Of a DNA stretch of 64,000 nt, positions 1 to 8,499 are shown piece by piece. Numbering within the stretch: position 1 is the first letter of the stretch; every line of letters starts with the position of its first letter. The stretch comes from Antarcticibacterium sp. 1MA-6-2 (GTDB taxonomy: Bacteria; Bacteroidota; Bacteroidia; Flavobacteriales; Flavobacteriaceae): the NCBI RefSeq assembly GCF_021535135.1, contig NZ_CP091036.1, positions 3,968,001-4,032,000 of the forward strand. The letters run 5' to 3'. The notes below the pieces were generated by a model, which saw nothing but the letters and a program-made list of their open reading frames with translations, had not been told where the DNA came from and made no database searches. A program made the translations under genes and the position numbers.

Positions 1-207
1 AGGTTCGCCATCTATAGATTTAAGATTATATTTTTTGATAAGCCAGGTTCCAATAACTCCCAAAGTAAGGGCAGATCCCATTATGCCGTACATGTGAAAT
101 GATTGAAATTGAAACATCTCATATATGCGAAACCAGGATGCCGCTTCACTTTTGAACATCACAATTCCGAAAACTATACCTATAACTAAGAATTTAATAT
201 ACTTCAT
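1..207 (-). CDS. YeeE/YedE-type (DUF6691) membrane protein, partial
   Basis: This is the N-terminal 69 codons of a small integral membrane protein whose 3' end lies beyond the left edge. It begins MKYIKFLVIGIVFGIVMFKS and has the SWFRIYEMFQFQSFHMYG segment typical of the short partner of paired YeeE/YedE-like proteins. That family is linked to uptake of thiosulfate or other sulfur species. The start lies 4 nt downstream of the stop of the next YeeE-like gene, so the two form one operon and probably act as the two halves of a transporter. Transcription would come from the operator-bearing promoter upstream of the first gene. The family call is firm; the substrate is inferred. Confidence 0.75.
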   Translation of the reverse strand, partial: MKYIKFLVIGIVFGIVMFKSEAASWFRIYEMFQFQSFHMYGIMGSALTLGVIGTWLIKKYNLKSIDGEP

Positions 208-210
208 AAT

Positions 211-773
211 CTAAAAAATTAATGGGAACAATAGGTGAACCATTAGTAGACCACCAATAAAAAATCCAATAACAGCAATTAGGGAAGGCAACTGTAGATT
301 ACTAAGACCAGAGATGGCGTGACCGGAAGTACAGCCGCTAAGCATACCTTGCACCAAAACCAATAAGAAGGCCACCAATGAGCAAAATCAAGAGAGCTTT
401 AGGATCGGTAAAAGCATCATTTGCAAAAAGTTCGGTGGGAAGGTAGGCTTCTCCTGCACTTTCAAAGCCCATACTTTCCAGAGTAGAAACAGTATCGGGG
501 TTAATTTTTACGGCAGTATCTGTGCTCAGGGAATTTGCGGCTATAAATCCGCCTATTATAGCACTTAAGCAACGACTACCAGGTTCCAGCGCTGGGATTT
601 CCAGTCAAAATTAAAAAAGTCAAATCTCTTTCCGGCACTTAAGCTATAGTACACATAGTGCGCAGGTTTGATGACATTCCAAAATTTTTACCTCCAAACA
701 AAAGCAGGAACATTATGGCTGCAATTAAGGGTCCTCCAATATACCAGGGCCAGGGTTCTAAAATCCAATTCAT
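211..773 (-). CDS. YeeE/YedE family membrane protein, frame broken at three RCCGGY-type sites
   Basis: The start is ATG at 773 ([20 protein letters not shown]). Read across three breaks, it is a protein of about 186 residues with hydrophobic helices and the family's hallmark segment [14 protein letters not shown], whose Cys is the probable sulfur-handling residue. The breaks are at about 637-644 and 563-570 (RCTTAAGY in place of RCCGGY) and 336-342 (GCTAAGC in place of GCCGGC). Restoring GCCGGT or GCCGGC gives MCTIAGAGKR, VVVAGAIIGG and ARYAGGCTSG, all expected for the family. The gene is probably intact in the cell. It pairs with the gene at 1-207 for import of a sulfur compound across the inner membrane, and an operator sits 50 bp upstream. 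Confidence 0.8.
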
Positions 774-792
774 TATATCTATTTTATGGCTG

Positions 793-836
793 CAAAGAAA
801 ACACGATTTTAATAAGGAGACAGTAACAAATGTTAC
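793..836 (-). promoter_or_regulatory. Crp/Fnr-type operator and promoter of the YeeE pair
   Basis: On the minus strand the operator TGTAACATTTGTTACTG (core palindrome 823-836) is followed by a TTTG box ending at 793. The distance from the end of GTTAC to the G of TTTG is 30 nt. The same motif and the same 30-nt spacing occur before the MBL-rhodanese gene and tauE. The geometry fits a class II activator centred near -41. Confidence 0.7.
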
Positions 837-1131
837 AGTGCGACGCCCAAATCTCCGGGCTTTTTAGGTTTTAAAAAACTCTGCGCAGGAAATTATGATA
901 TCAAAAATTAAAGGGTAAGTGAGTTAATAAAGTTACTAATGTGAAAAAAATTTGAAGTTAGCTTCCCGCACCACAAGTGATATTTAATTTTATTCTTTTA
1001 GGCACTTTCGTTCCAGGACACAAATTACAAACAAAACTTATAAGCATAGGTTAAATGAATAAATTAAACCTAATTGAATTAACTAATGCATTATTTTTGG
1101 TTATTGACCTTATTTAGAAAGTTTTATAAGT
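837..1131. other. Intergenic, divergent upstream region
   Basis: This AT-rich stretch lies between the minus-strand YeeE operon and the plus-strand racemase gene. Apart from the operator at its left boundary I see no gene and no convincing RNA or repeat. A promoter for the racemase must lie here, but no clear -33/-7 pair stands out. Confidence 0.4.
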
Positions 1132-1818
1132 ATGAAAAAAATTGGTTTAATAGGAGGCACCTCCTGGCATTCTACAATAGTTTATTACCGTCTCATAAAT
1201 GAGATGGTAGGAGATAAAATGGGAAAGCAGGCAAATCCCGAATTACTTATTTATAGCCTGAATGTGGAGCTTATGAGGGAGCATAATGTAGAAAAGATCA
1301 ATAATAAGTATCTGGAAATTGCAAAAACACTGCAAACAGCTGGAGCCAAAGCTATACTCATCTGTGCCAATACACCGCACCTGGTGTACGATTTTGTACA
1401 ACCGAAAATAAATATTCCAATTCTACACATTGCCGATGCTATTGGGGGTGAAGCCAGAAAAAAAGGCCTGTCAAACCTTGGATTACTCGGCACCCGGCCA
1501 ACTATGACGGGAGATTTTATTTCTTCTCCTTTAAAAAAGAGATACGATATAGAAACCATAATTCCGGATAGTGAGTACATAGATGGAAACCACGATTTTA
1601 TTTCAAATGAACTTACAAAAGGAATTTTTACTGAAGAGGCAAAGAAGTTTTATCTGGAGCAAATGAGATTGCTGCGGACAAAAGGCGCAGAGGGAATTAT
1701 CCTGGGTTGTACTGAGCTTCCAATGCTTGTTGATCAAAAAGATTTTGATCTGCCTTTGCTTGCTACCACAAATCTTCATGCACAAATGGCTGCCAATTTC
1801 ATCTTAGAGGAGAATTAG
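1132..1818 (+). CDS. Aspartate/glutamate racemase family protein
   Basis: This 228-residue protein starts MKKIGLIGGTSWHSTIVYYR. It has the two catalytic cysteine motifs of the PLP-independent Asp/Glu racemase family: CANTPH at about residues 78-83 and GCTELP at about 192-197. It is cytosolic and probably interconverts L- and D-aspartate, or acts on a related amino acid, by two-base proton transfer between the cysteines. Length and both motifs are complete. It is a single gene on the plus strand, separate from the sulfur genes around it. The exact substrate cannot be told from sequence. Confidence 0.85.
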   Translation: MKKIGLIGGTSWHSTIVYYRLINEMVGDKMGKQANPELLIYSLNVELMREHNVEKINNKYLEIAKTLQTAGAKAILICANTPHLVYDFVQPKINIPILHIADAIGGEARKKGLSNLGLLGTRPTMTGDFISSPLKKRYDIETIIPDSEYIDGNHDFISNELTKGIFTEEAKKFYLEQMRLLRTKGAEGIILGCTELPMLVDQKDFDLPLLATTNLHAQMAANFILEEN

Positions 1819-1915
1819 CTAGTTCTGTACGGCTTGTGGAAATACCTTAGAATAGCATTTCATTTTTTGCCCCGAATGATATAAACTGATTTAAAGAAAT
1901 TTAAAAATCCGGATT

Positions 1916-2305
1916 ATGAGCTACTATTTTTCAAAAGTCCTTGACAAATCCTTTGAAGAGACAATGGGTATTATTACAAAAGAACTCAAAGAAGAAGGAT
2001 TTGGAATTCTTACTGAAATCGATCTGAAAGAAACTTTTAAAAAGAAATTGGATATAAATTTCAGGAAGTACAAAATACTTGGTGCCTGTAATCCCGAGAT
2101 GGCCCTCAAAGCGATTTCTGCGGAAAGTAAGATAGGCACAATGCTTCCCTGTAATATTATAATTCAGGAATTGAAAAATGGTAAAACAGAAGTTTCTGCC
2201 GTAGATCCTGTTGCTTCCATGACAGCAATAGACAATGATGACCTGGAAGGAATTGCACAACTGGTTCGGGCAAAACTGCAAACTGTTATTGAACGACTCT
2301 CCTGA
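1916..2305 (+). CDS. DUF302 domain protein
   Basis: This 129-residue cytosolic protein has the layout of the DUF302 family. An N-terminal FSKVLDKSFEETMGIITKEL helix leads to the conserved EGFGILTEIDLKETFKKKLD segment, then LGACNPEMALKAI, and the protein ends in a helical tail. The family's biochemical role is unknown; members often sit near redox and sulfur genes, as here. The start ATG at 1916 has no close competitor. It is followed by about 340 bp without a confident gene. Confidence 0.8.
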   Translation: MSYYFSKVLDKSFEETMGIITKELKEEGFGILTEIDLKETFKKKLDINFRKYKILGACNPEMALKAISAESKIGTMLPCNIIIQELKNGKTEVSAVDPVASMTAIDNDDLEGIAQLVRAKLQTVIERLS

Positions 2306-2438
2306 ATTGAAAGCTTCCATTTTTCAAATGAATTTTTCTGAAGGTTTTCGCTGCTACTCCTGAAACTAATTTTCTCCTTCAGCCAAAAAAAATCTTACTT
2401 ATTAAAAAGTATTATCTATCTAACCAAGCTACAGGAAC

Positions 2439-2582
2439 TTTCCCGGTACTGCTGAAGCGAATAATAGCTTGAATGACCCACGGGGCCTAATTCCTGCTGA
2501 TAGATTCAAAACAACCTTAATAATCCCCGGTCAGGACTTCGCTGCAGGAAATCGTTTTACGGTTATTGTAGGTAGGACCTGA
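2439..2582 (+). other. Orphan reading frame of 47 codons, possible gene tail
   Basis: Between the DUF302 and OsmC genes there is an open frame with no start codon (FPGTAEANNSLNDPRGLIPA, then DRFKTTLIIPGQDF) ending at TGA 2580-2582. Its composition looks coding and its upstream frame is closed. It may be the tail of a deleted gene. I do not recognise the family, and it could be chance. Confidence 0.25.
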
Positions 2583-2641
2583 TACAGATCATAAAATTTA
2601 AGAAATAGCTATCCTACCTTTAAATTGTAAAACAAACTATT

Positions 2642-3097
2642 ATGGAAGCACATAAATATCTGGTAAACCTGGTATGGACGATAGATAGAAAAGGTGAAGT
2701 TTCTTCCCCTGTTTTGAACCAGAAAATAGAAGTGGCAACTCCACCGGAATTTCCGGGAGGAATCCCCGATATCTGGTCCCCGGAACATCTTTTTACCGCT
2801 GCAGTGAGCAGTTGTTTTATGACAACTTTTTTAGCAATTGCAGCAAATTCCAATCTGGTATTTACCAGCTTGACCTGTCCTGCAGAAGGAATTTTGGACA
2901 GGAAGGATGGAAAATATGCAATGACAGATATTTTTCTTAAACCAGTTCTCACAATTCCCAATGAGGAAGACCGTGAAAAAGCCGAAAAGGTCCTGATCAA
3001 AGCTGAAAAAGCCTGTTTAATTTCAAACTCCATATCTTCTGAAGTGCATCTGCAAACTGAAGTGCTTATCTTAGAAAATCACACAGTTATATTATAA
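2642..3097 (+). CDS. OsmC family protein (organic hydroperoxide/thiol peroxidase type)
   Basis: This 151-residue OsmC/Ohr-fold protein has WSPEHLFTAAVSSCFMTTFL at about residues 44-63, which holds the first catalytic Cys and its helix. A C-terminal KAEKACLISNSI motif at about 122-133 holds the second Cys. The family reduces hydroperoxides through this Cys pair; some members act near sulfur or persulfide metabolism. It lies between sulfur genes but is transcribed alone, with a hairpin just after the stop codon. The start ATG at 2642 matches the usual N-terminus. Confidence 0.85.
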   Translation: MEAHKYLVNLVWTIDRKGEVSSPVLNQKIEVATPPEFPGGIPDIWSPEHLFTAAVSSCFMTTFLAIAANSNLVFTSLTCPAEGILDRKDGKYAMTDIFLKPVLTIPNEEDREKAEKVLIKAEKACLISNSISSEVHLQTEVLILENHTVIL

Positions 3098-3103
3098 ATT
3101 TAG

Positions 3104-3132
3104 TACCCGGCTGCAATTGCACTAACCGGGTA
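3104..3132 (+). terminator. Hairpin after the OsmC gene
   Basis: A 7-bp perfect stem (TACCCGG at 3104-3110 with CCGGGTA at 3126-3132) begins 6 nt after the OsmC stop and is followed by ATTTCATT. The T tract is weak, so it may terminate inefficiently. Confidence 0.5.
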
Positions 3133-3212
3133 ATTTCATTGAAAGGTTCAGCAAGATCTTCTGCTGCTAATCGCTCTGGTTTTAAGGGTATTTAGCAATA
3201 TTATTACGTAAA

Positions 3213-3246
3213 AAAAGAGGCTGCCAATACCTAAGCAACCTCTTTT
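3213..3246 (-). terminator. Rho-independent terminator of the MBL-rhodanese gene
   Basis: On the minus strand a 10-bp stem with one mismatch (3235-3244 with 3215-3224) is followed by a run of T (A-run 3209-3216 on the plus strand). It lies 24 nt beyond the MBL-rhodanese stop at 3270. Confidence 0.7.
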
Positions 3247-3269
3247 AATCCATTCTTTTTATTTACTTA

Positions 3270-4608
3270 TTATTTAAAATCCTGAATTGTTTCACTTAGA
3301 TCAAATACCTTTTGATCTTTAAATTTGTTCTCTAAAATACTGCTTCCAGCAGCAGATCGGTACCCACCAGCGCAGTGTACAGCAAAAGGTTTATCTTCTG
3401 GTAATTCATCAGCACGATTTCTAAGTTCGTTCAGCGGAATTCCAATAGCGTTTTCAAAGATCTTACCTTCTGCCAGTTCACTCTCATTTCTTATATCTAC
3501 AATGGTGTACTTATCCCTGTGATCTTTAAAATTTTGAAGATCAAAATGATCTGAGGTTACAGAAACTTTCTCACTTAAAGTAATTACTCCTTTCATTTGC
3601 TTTTCATAACCAATTTTTGCTGTTCTTTCCAACAGCTCATCGATATTGCCTACAGAGTTTACTGCCAGGTAAAAAGGTTCATTGGGCTCAATTATGGCTC
3701 CCAGCCAGGTCTCATATTTGTCACCTTCGGTTCGCGACATAATATTAATACTATTTGGAAGATGCCCTTTTTTGTAGGAATCCCCGTCTCTTACATCTAC
3801 GATGGTAATTCCCTCTTCCACCTCATTTACATTTAATCTTAGCGGCACCCGATATTTCTCCCGCTGTACATTCCCTGCACCGTCTCTATTTAGATCTACA
3901 TTAAATCCAAAATAGGAGGGAATAAAAGGCTGGTCCTTAAGGATCTCATCGACAAATTCTTCTTCTGTTTGTTCTTTAAAAGCCCAATTTCCCTTTCGTT
4001 CGTCCCCTAAAGTACTGGAAGGAGAATCACTCATATTTTTTCCGCATAATGATCCGGCGCCATGAGCAGGGAAAACAAGCGCTTCATCGGGAAGGTTATT
4101 AAATTTTGTTTGCATGGTATTATACATAGCCTTTGCAAGTTCTACTCGTTTAGCAGTCATATTTCCGGCTTTTTCCCTAAGATCGGGCCTCCCAACATTG
4201 CCAACAAACAACGTGTCGCCTGTGAACAAAGCAGTTTTACCAAGCTTCTTCGGCAACAAATGTTAAACTGTCCGGGGAATGACCCGGGGTGTGAAGGGGG
4301 CGTATATTAATCTTTCCAATCTTCACCGAGTTTCCTTCATCAAAAGGTTCGTGAGGATAGTTAACTCCCACCTTTTCACTTACATATATAGTTGCTCCGG
4401 TTTCCTGGTGAATTTGTAAATGCCCGCTCACAAAATCGGCGTGAGGATGAGTTTCAAAAACTGCTGTAATCTTTGCATTCTGTTCCTCGGCAAACCTGTA
4501 ATATTGGAGCGGATTACGACTGGGATCAATTAAAGCCATTTTACCTTCACTTACAATAGCATAGGAATAATGTGCTAATGGATCGTCTTTAAATTGTTTT
4601 ATATTCAT
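3270..4608 (-). CDS. Metallo-beta-lactamase fold-rhodanese fusion (persulfide dioxygenase-like), frame broken at 4239-4245
   Basis: This is a protein of about 446 residues. Its N-terminal ETHE1-like metallo-beta-lactamase domain carries the metal motif THPHADFVSGH. Two rhodanese domains follow. The first (IVDVRDGDSYKKGHLPNS) lacks a catalytic Cys, having AVNSVGN at the loop; the second has the active loop CAGGYRSA. Family knowledge suggests oxidation of glutathione or low-molecular-weight persulfide to sulfite, coupled to sulfur transfer. The reading frame breaks where GAAGCTTGGT stands for GAAGCCGGT; restoring it gives VAEEAGKTALFTGDT, the expected family sequence. It is a single gene with its own terminator and the shared operator about 100 bp upstream, consistent with sulfide or persulfide detoxification. 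Confidence 0.88.
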
Positions 4609-4676
4609 AATTCTTTGTATTGTATATCAATTGAAATGAAAAAGGCTGAAAAAGCTGGATTTCCATTTATTTCCTA

Positions 4677-4720
4677 CAAAAATAGTTTCCTTATTAAATT
4701 TATACAGTAACAATTGTTAC
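4677..4720 (-). promoter_or_regulatory. Crp/Fnr-type operator and promoter of the MBL-rhodanese gene
   Basis: The perfect palindrome GTAACAATTGTTAC (4707-4720) reads TGTAACAATTGTTACTG on the minus strand. It is followed by TATTTTTG (4677-4684), a TAnnTTTG-type -7 box. The end of the palindrome lies 30 nt before the final G, the same as at the YeeE and tauE promoters. Confidence 0.78.
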
Positions 4721-4736
4721 AAATGTTATTGATCGA

Positions 4737-5112
4737 TTAAAAAAGCTCTTTCCATATAATATAAATTCCCATTACCAGAACAAACCAACCAAAACTTTTT
4801 TTCAATTTTTCACCATTTATAAACTTATTGAGATAGCCTCCAAGGAAAATTCCCAAAATAGACGAGTAGAGTAAAGACTAAAAGAAATATCCAGTTAATT
4901 TCCAGGTTTTCCACGTCACCTATAAATCCTATGAGAGACTTCACTGCTATGATAAGGAGGGAAGTTGCGACTGCTTTTTTCATAGGTAATTTGGCAAGTA
5001 AGACTAGAGCAGGAATAATTAAAAATCCTCCTCCGGCACCAACTATTCCAGTTAGTACTCCTACCACAATACCTTCTACAATAATTAAGGGGTAATTGTA
5101 TGTAACCTTTGT
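4737..5112 (-). pseudogene. TauE/SafE permease, 3' part, cut off by an IS element
   Basis: This is the C-terminal half of a sulfite exporter TauE/SafE-type permease. It resumes at the target-site copy with TKVTYNYPLIIVEGIVVGVL, then has the repeated family motif GIVGAGGGFLIIPALV. The frame shifts again near 4868-4880; reading on gives GIFLGGYLNKFINGE and a stop at 4737. The shift site (FTL...SILGIF) could be another damaged RCCGGY site (Ala-Gly or Thr-Gly expected), but I cannot prove it. The 5' half is at 6799-7229. The IS separates the two membrane halves, so a working protein is unlikely. Confidence 0.75.
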
Positions 5113-6798
5113 GCCTGTTGCACAAGTTACCGAAATTAGGTAATTTCATGGAATGCAAGGCAAAAAAGACTATCAGGAAAAACTCTTCACTTCCTTTAGG
5201 TTAAGTGATCGAATCCCAAAAGAAAATTTTTATCGCAGGTTAAAAGAGGCTCTCAACCTGGATTTCCTTTATCCACTCACCCACCAGTTCTATGGGGAGA
5301 GCGGACAAAAAAGTATCGACCCCGTGGTGTATTTCAAGATCTGCCTGGTGGGATATCTTGAGAATATTACTACAGATCGTGGCGTAATGGATCATTGTGC
5401 AATGCGGCTGGACATCCTTTATTTCCTTGGGTATGATGTAGATGAAGAACTACCCTGGCACAGCACCATAAGCCGTACCCGAAAGCTTTTTACCGATGAT
5501 GTCTTTGAGGAAGTATTCACCCGGGTTTTTAAACTATGTGTAGAAGCAGGATTGGTAAGCGGGCATACACAAGCCATTGATTCAGCTCCTGTTAAAGCCA
5601 ATGCTTCTATGGATAGCCTGGAGCTTAAAGTCCCGGCAGAAGATCTTGAAGAGCATCTCTCAAAGCTGCGTGTGCAAAGCAGCAGGGACCGAAAAGCCAA
5701 AGAGAACAAAGCCCCTAAAGAACAACAGGAAATTACCGCCAGTAAACAAGAATTACAGGAAATTAAGAGCCGTAATAAAAGATGGAGTAAGGACCAGGAT
5801 ATGAAACCCGGTGCAAAGAACAAAGGCAGTAAATATACCAGCAACAAAACCCACTACAGCCCCACAGATCCTGATGCAAGGATCAGTGTCAAACCCGGAA
5901 AAGCCAGGAAACTTAACTACCTCTGCAATATAGCCGTAGATACTAAAGCCCACGTAATAACAGATGTACAGGCCTACCATGCAGATAAGAAAGACACAAA
6001 ATATTTAAAGGATACTGTTACAAGATTGAACAGGCGTTTACGCAGGGAAGGATTGATCTGGGAAAATCTGCTGGCAGATGCAGGTTATAGCAGTGGGGAG
6101 AATTATGCATACCTGGAAAATAAAGGTCTTACACCCTATATTCCACCACACGGCACTTACAAAGGAGGACCTGAAGGGTTCCAATATTTTAAAGAGGGCA
6201 ACTACTGGCTGTGCCCGCAAGGAAAAAAGGTAACCTTCCGGAAGCAGAAAATGGAGAATGGAAACTTAAAGGATAACTATTTTACTACAAGAGCAGATTG
6301 TAAAGACTGCCCAATAAAAAAAGCCTGCATTGGCAAGAGCCACGAAAAAAGGATCAATATTACCGCCTTTCGGGAAGAATACGAAAGAAATATTGAACGG
6401 GTAAAAAGCAGGCGTGGCCGCTATATGAAAGGCAAACGACAAGGCACGGTAGAACCCGTTTTTGGTACCCTTAAAGAATTCCTGGGACTAAGAAAAGTAA
6501 ATACCATCGGAATTCGCCAGGCCAACAAATGTATGCACCTGGCCGCCATTGCGTATAACCTGAAGAAGTACCTGAAGTTTACCACAAGGAAAGTCAAGTC
6601 CGGGGCAAATGCCCTGCAAAAATGCCAAGACGCCGCTCCTTCTATTATAAAAGCTGAATTAATGGCTTTTCAAGCTGTTTTGATCCTCCTTTTTTCTTCC
6701 CAAAAAGTGTTTGTGAATAGAGCATCACTTGCTTAAAAAGCTTTAAATATAATAGGAAATCTTGTTTGTAGAGGAAATTATAGGCTTGTGCAACGGTT
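5113..6798 (+). mobile_element. IS1182-type insertion sequence inside tauE
   Basis: The element is about 1.69 kb, with one transposase gene and short terminal inverted repeats. GTTGCACAAG at 5117-5126 matches CTTGTGCAAC at 6785-6794, each 4 nt inside the end. It is flanked by a direct repeat ACCTTTGT (5105-5112 and 6799-6806), the probable target duplication. Removing it restores the tauE reading frame across the junction (ETKVT-YNYPL). Its frame is unbroken and contains no sign of a damaged RCCGGY site. Confidence 0.82.
5153..6736 (+). CDS. IS1182 family transposase
   Basis: This 527-residue DDE transposase has an N-terminal IS1182-type domain (FTSFRLSDRIPKENFYRRL, then SIDPVVYFKICLVGYLE). 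Acidic catalytic residues sit in AIDSAPVKANASMD (about 141-154), LLADAGYSSG (about 303-312) and VEPVFGTLKEFLGLR (about 428-442). A charged Lys/Glu-rich insert spans about 165-240, and a CKDCPIKKAC cysteine motif lies before the last acidic residue. The length is that of a full, probably active enzyme. The extreme C-terminus (from about residue 485) looks less conserved and may be read-through. It cuts and pastes the flanking element. Confidence 0.92.
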   Translation: MQGKKDYQEKLFTSFRLSDRIPKENFYRRLKEALNLDFLYPLTHQFYGESGQKSIDPVVYFKICLVGYLENITTDRGVMDHCAMRLDILYFLGYDVDEELPWHSTISRTRKLFTDDVFEEVFTRVFKLCVEAGLVSGHTQAIDSAPVKANASMDSLELKVPAEDLEEHLSKLRVQSSRDRKAKENKAPKEQQEITASKQELQEIKSRNKRWSKDQDMKPGAKNKGSKYTSNKTHYSPTDPDARISVKPGKARKLNYLCNIAVDTKAHVITDVQAYHADKKDTKYLKDTVTRLNRRLRREGLIWENLLADAGYSSGENYAYLENKGLTPYIPPHGTYKGGPEGFQYFKEGNYWLCPQGKKVTFRKQKMENGNLKDNYFTTRADCKDCPIKKACIGKSHEKRINITAFREEYERNIERVKSRRGRYMKGKRQGTVEPVFGTLKEFLGLRKVNTIGIRQANKCMHLAAIAYNLKKYLKFTTRKVKSGANALQKCQDAAPSIIKAELMAFQAVLILLFSSQKVFVNRASLA

Positions 6799-7229
6799 AC
6801 CTTTGTTTCCTGCAGCTCTTCATTCCCGTTATTCCTGATCATAGAAATAGAAGCTACAATCATAATAACAGCAAAGAATAACATTATCCCCACAGGTTTT
6901 GTTATTTCAAATTCCCATAGGGTAAATAAATGTTCAGGAATTGCAGGTAGCAGGAATTTCCGGGTGCTGTAAACAGCAATAAAAGCAGGGATAGAAAATA
7001 CGGCAGCAGTGCGAAAATCAACTAATTTTCTTTTCAGGTTATTAGCTGCTCCCACCAAAGAGGAGGCACCAACTACAAATAATGAATATGCGGTAGCCGT
7101 TACCGGGTTAATTGATAAGAGATAAACAAGAACGGGTACCGTTAAAATTGAGCCTCCACCTCCAATTAGGCCGAGAACAATCCCTATTATTAAGGCACCC
7201 AAATATCCTAAAAGATCTAATACTTCCAA
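6799..7229 (-). pseudogene. TauE/SafE permease, 5' part, cut off by an IS element
   Basis: This is the N-terminal half of the sulfite exporter-like permease: MEVLDLLGYLGALIIGIVLG, then GLIGGGGSILTVPVLVYLLS, the first copy of the family's glycine-rich motif, and further membrane helices up to ELQETKVT. Beyond that, the frame continues about 48 codons into the IS end and stops at 6645. The native gene would give about 270 residues exporting sulfite or a related anion, fitting the product of the MBL-rhodanese enzyme. It lies downstream of the Crp/Fnr regulator and has its own operator-bearing promoter. Confidence 0.82.
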
Positions 7230-7251
7230 ATCTTATTTTTTATTTCTGAAG

Positions 7252-7295
7252 CAAAAGTAATCTGGTACCTCTTGCCGGGCAGTAACAAAAGTTAC
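7252..7295 (-). promoter_or_regulatory. Crp/Fnr-type operator and promoter of tauE
   Basis: On the minus strand TGTAACTTTTGTTACTG (core 7282-7295) is followed by TACTTTTG ending at 7252, a good TAnnTTTG -7 box. The 30-nt spacing is identical to the two other sulfur promoters. It lies between the regulator's stop (7308) and the tauE start (7229), so the regulator is adjacent to one of its likely targets. Confidence 0.75.
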
Positions 7296-7307
7296 ATTTC
7301 TTTGTTT

Positions 7308-7940
7308 TTACAAGTCCTGGACAATAATATAGTTTCGCTGAAGTATTATTTTTTCTTCTATTTCAAGTTTCTTAAGCAGCCTTGAAATGACGACTCGAGA
7401 GGTATTTAAGTCGTATGCGACCTGTTGATGGGTAACCTGAAGTTTCTCTGATTGGTTAATCTTTGCTTTATCCTGAAGGTAACGCAACAAGCGTTCGTCC
7501 ATATTCATAAATGCCAGGGTATCTATTGTTTCCAGCATTTCGGTAAGCCTTGAATGATAACTTTCAAAGATGAAATTGCGCCAGCTCTTATATTTGGCTG
7601 TCCAGTCTTCAATATTAGTAATGGGAATCATAATAAAAGTAGTGTCTCTTTCGGCTACTGCTCTTATTTCGCTTTTAGTTTGTCCAAGACAGCAGGAAAG
7701 GGTAAGCGCACAGGTGTCACCCCTTTCCAGGAAATACAATAGTAACTCATTGCCTTCACTATCCTCACGCAGGATCTTAATAGCACCTTCTAAGAGCAAA
7801 GGCATGGCTTTAATGTAATCATTAATGTCCATAATTATTTCACCTCCCTTTACTGATCTTAAACTTCCCTTTTCTTCAATTTCAGAAATTAGTTCTTCTT
7901 CAAAAATAAATCCGTAGGCATCTTTTAGTTGCTGTAGCAT
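7308..7940 (-). CDS. Crp/Fnr family transcription regulator
   Basis: This 210-residue protein has a cyclic-nucleotide-binding-like beta-roll (about 25-115) and a long helix. Its C-terminal winged helix carries the HTH VTHQQVAYDLNTSRVVISRLL (about 170-190) typical of Crp/Fnr proteins. The roll has a Cys pair in LTLSCCLGQT, which could sense a reactive sulfur species. This resembles Bacteroidota regulators that control sulfide or persulfide genes. Three palindromes of the GTAAC-N4-GTTAC type upstream of neighbouring sulfur genes are its likely operators. Sensing through the cysteines is inference. Confidence 0.85.
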   Translation of the reverse strand: MLQQLKDAYGFIFEEELISEIEEKGSLRSVKGGEIIMDINDYIKAMPLLLEGAIKILREDSEGNELLLYFLERGDTCALTLSCCLGQTKSEIRAVAERDTTFIMIPITNIEDWTAKYKSWRNFIFESYHSRLTEMLETIDTLAFMNMDERLLRYLQDKAKINQSEKLQVTHQQVAYDLNTSRVVISRLLKKLEIEEKIILQRNYIIVQDL

Positions 7941-8499
7941 ATCCTGTTTTTATTCAGCTCTAAGTTAAGTTATATAAGGAATTGAAAAAAATACGAGGAA
8001 TAAAAGCATTTCAGGCTTCATAATTTTTAGGTCAAAAAATATATAACAGAATTTACATTCTGCCCCATGAGAAGAACCTCTTAGTGGGATGTTCGTGGTA
8101 GAGATAACCAGGCTACCTGGGAGAGTGGAAGTATCTTCGTTCCGGAAATTGGATTAGTGTGAGGTTTAAGTTGAGAGAAACTTCTACATAAAATGAAATT
8201 GATTTATAATCAGGAAAAGTAAGGTAGTTTATACCAGTTAATTATATAATTCTCTAAGTGCGCTGGTAGGTGGTATTTCTTCTGTCGATAAAATGTCCTA
8301 AACTTCAATTTTCTGTTTATGATTATTCTTAGTGTTAAACCAGCTAAGGCAATTTAGAAAATCTAAAATCTCAAGGTTATAGGGAGAAAATTCCGCAAAT
8401 AAAACCTTCAGAAATGATGAGTATTTTAATTCGCAGGCTCAGTTTCCTTTAAAGGGTAAGAATTAACTTCTTTTATCACCCTTCCAACCAAAGCCTCAT
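7941..8499. other. Intergenic, no gene recognised
   Basis: This is about 560 bp upstream of the Crp/Fnr gene and downstream of the histidine kinase. One short open stretch near 8089-8160 (DVRGRDNQATWESGS, then IFVPEIGLV) has coding-like composition but no start and no recognisable family. I see no RNA gene, repeat or clear terminator. Confidence 0.35.

Noticed and set aside
5105..6806. A composite transposon around tauE
   Set aside because: Only one IS with one target duplication is present; no second copy or cargo.
8089..8200. Small gene in the gap before the histidine kinase
   Set aside because: Short stop-free stretches with no start codon, no ribosome site and no known motif.
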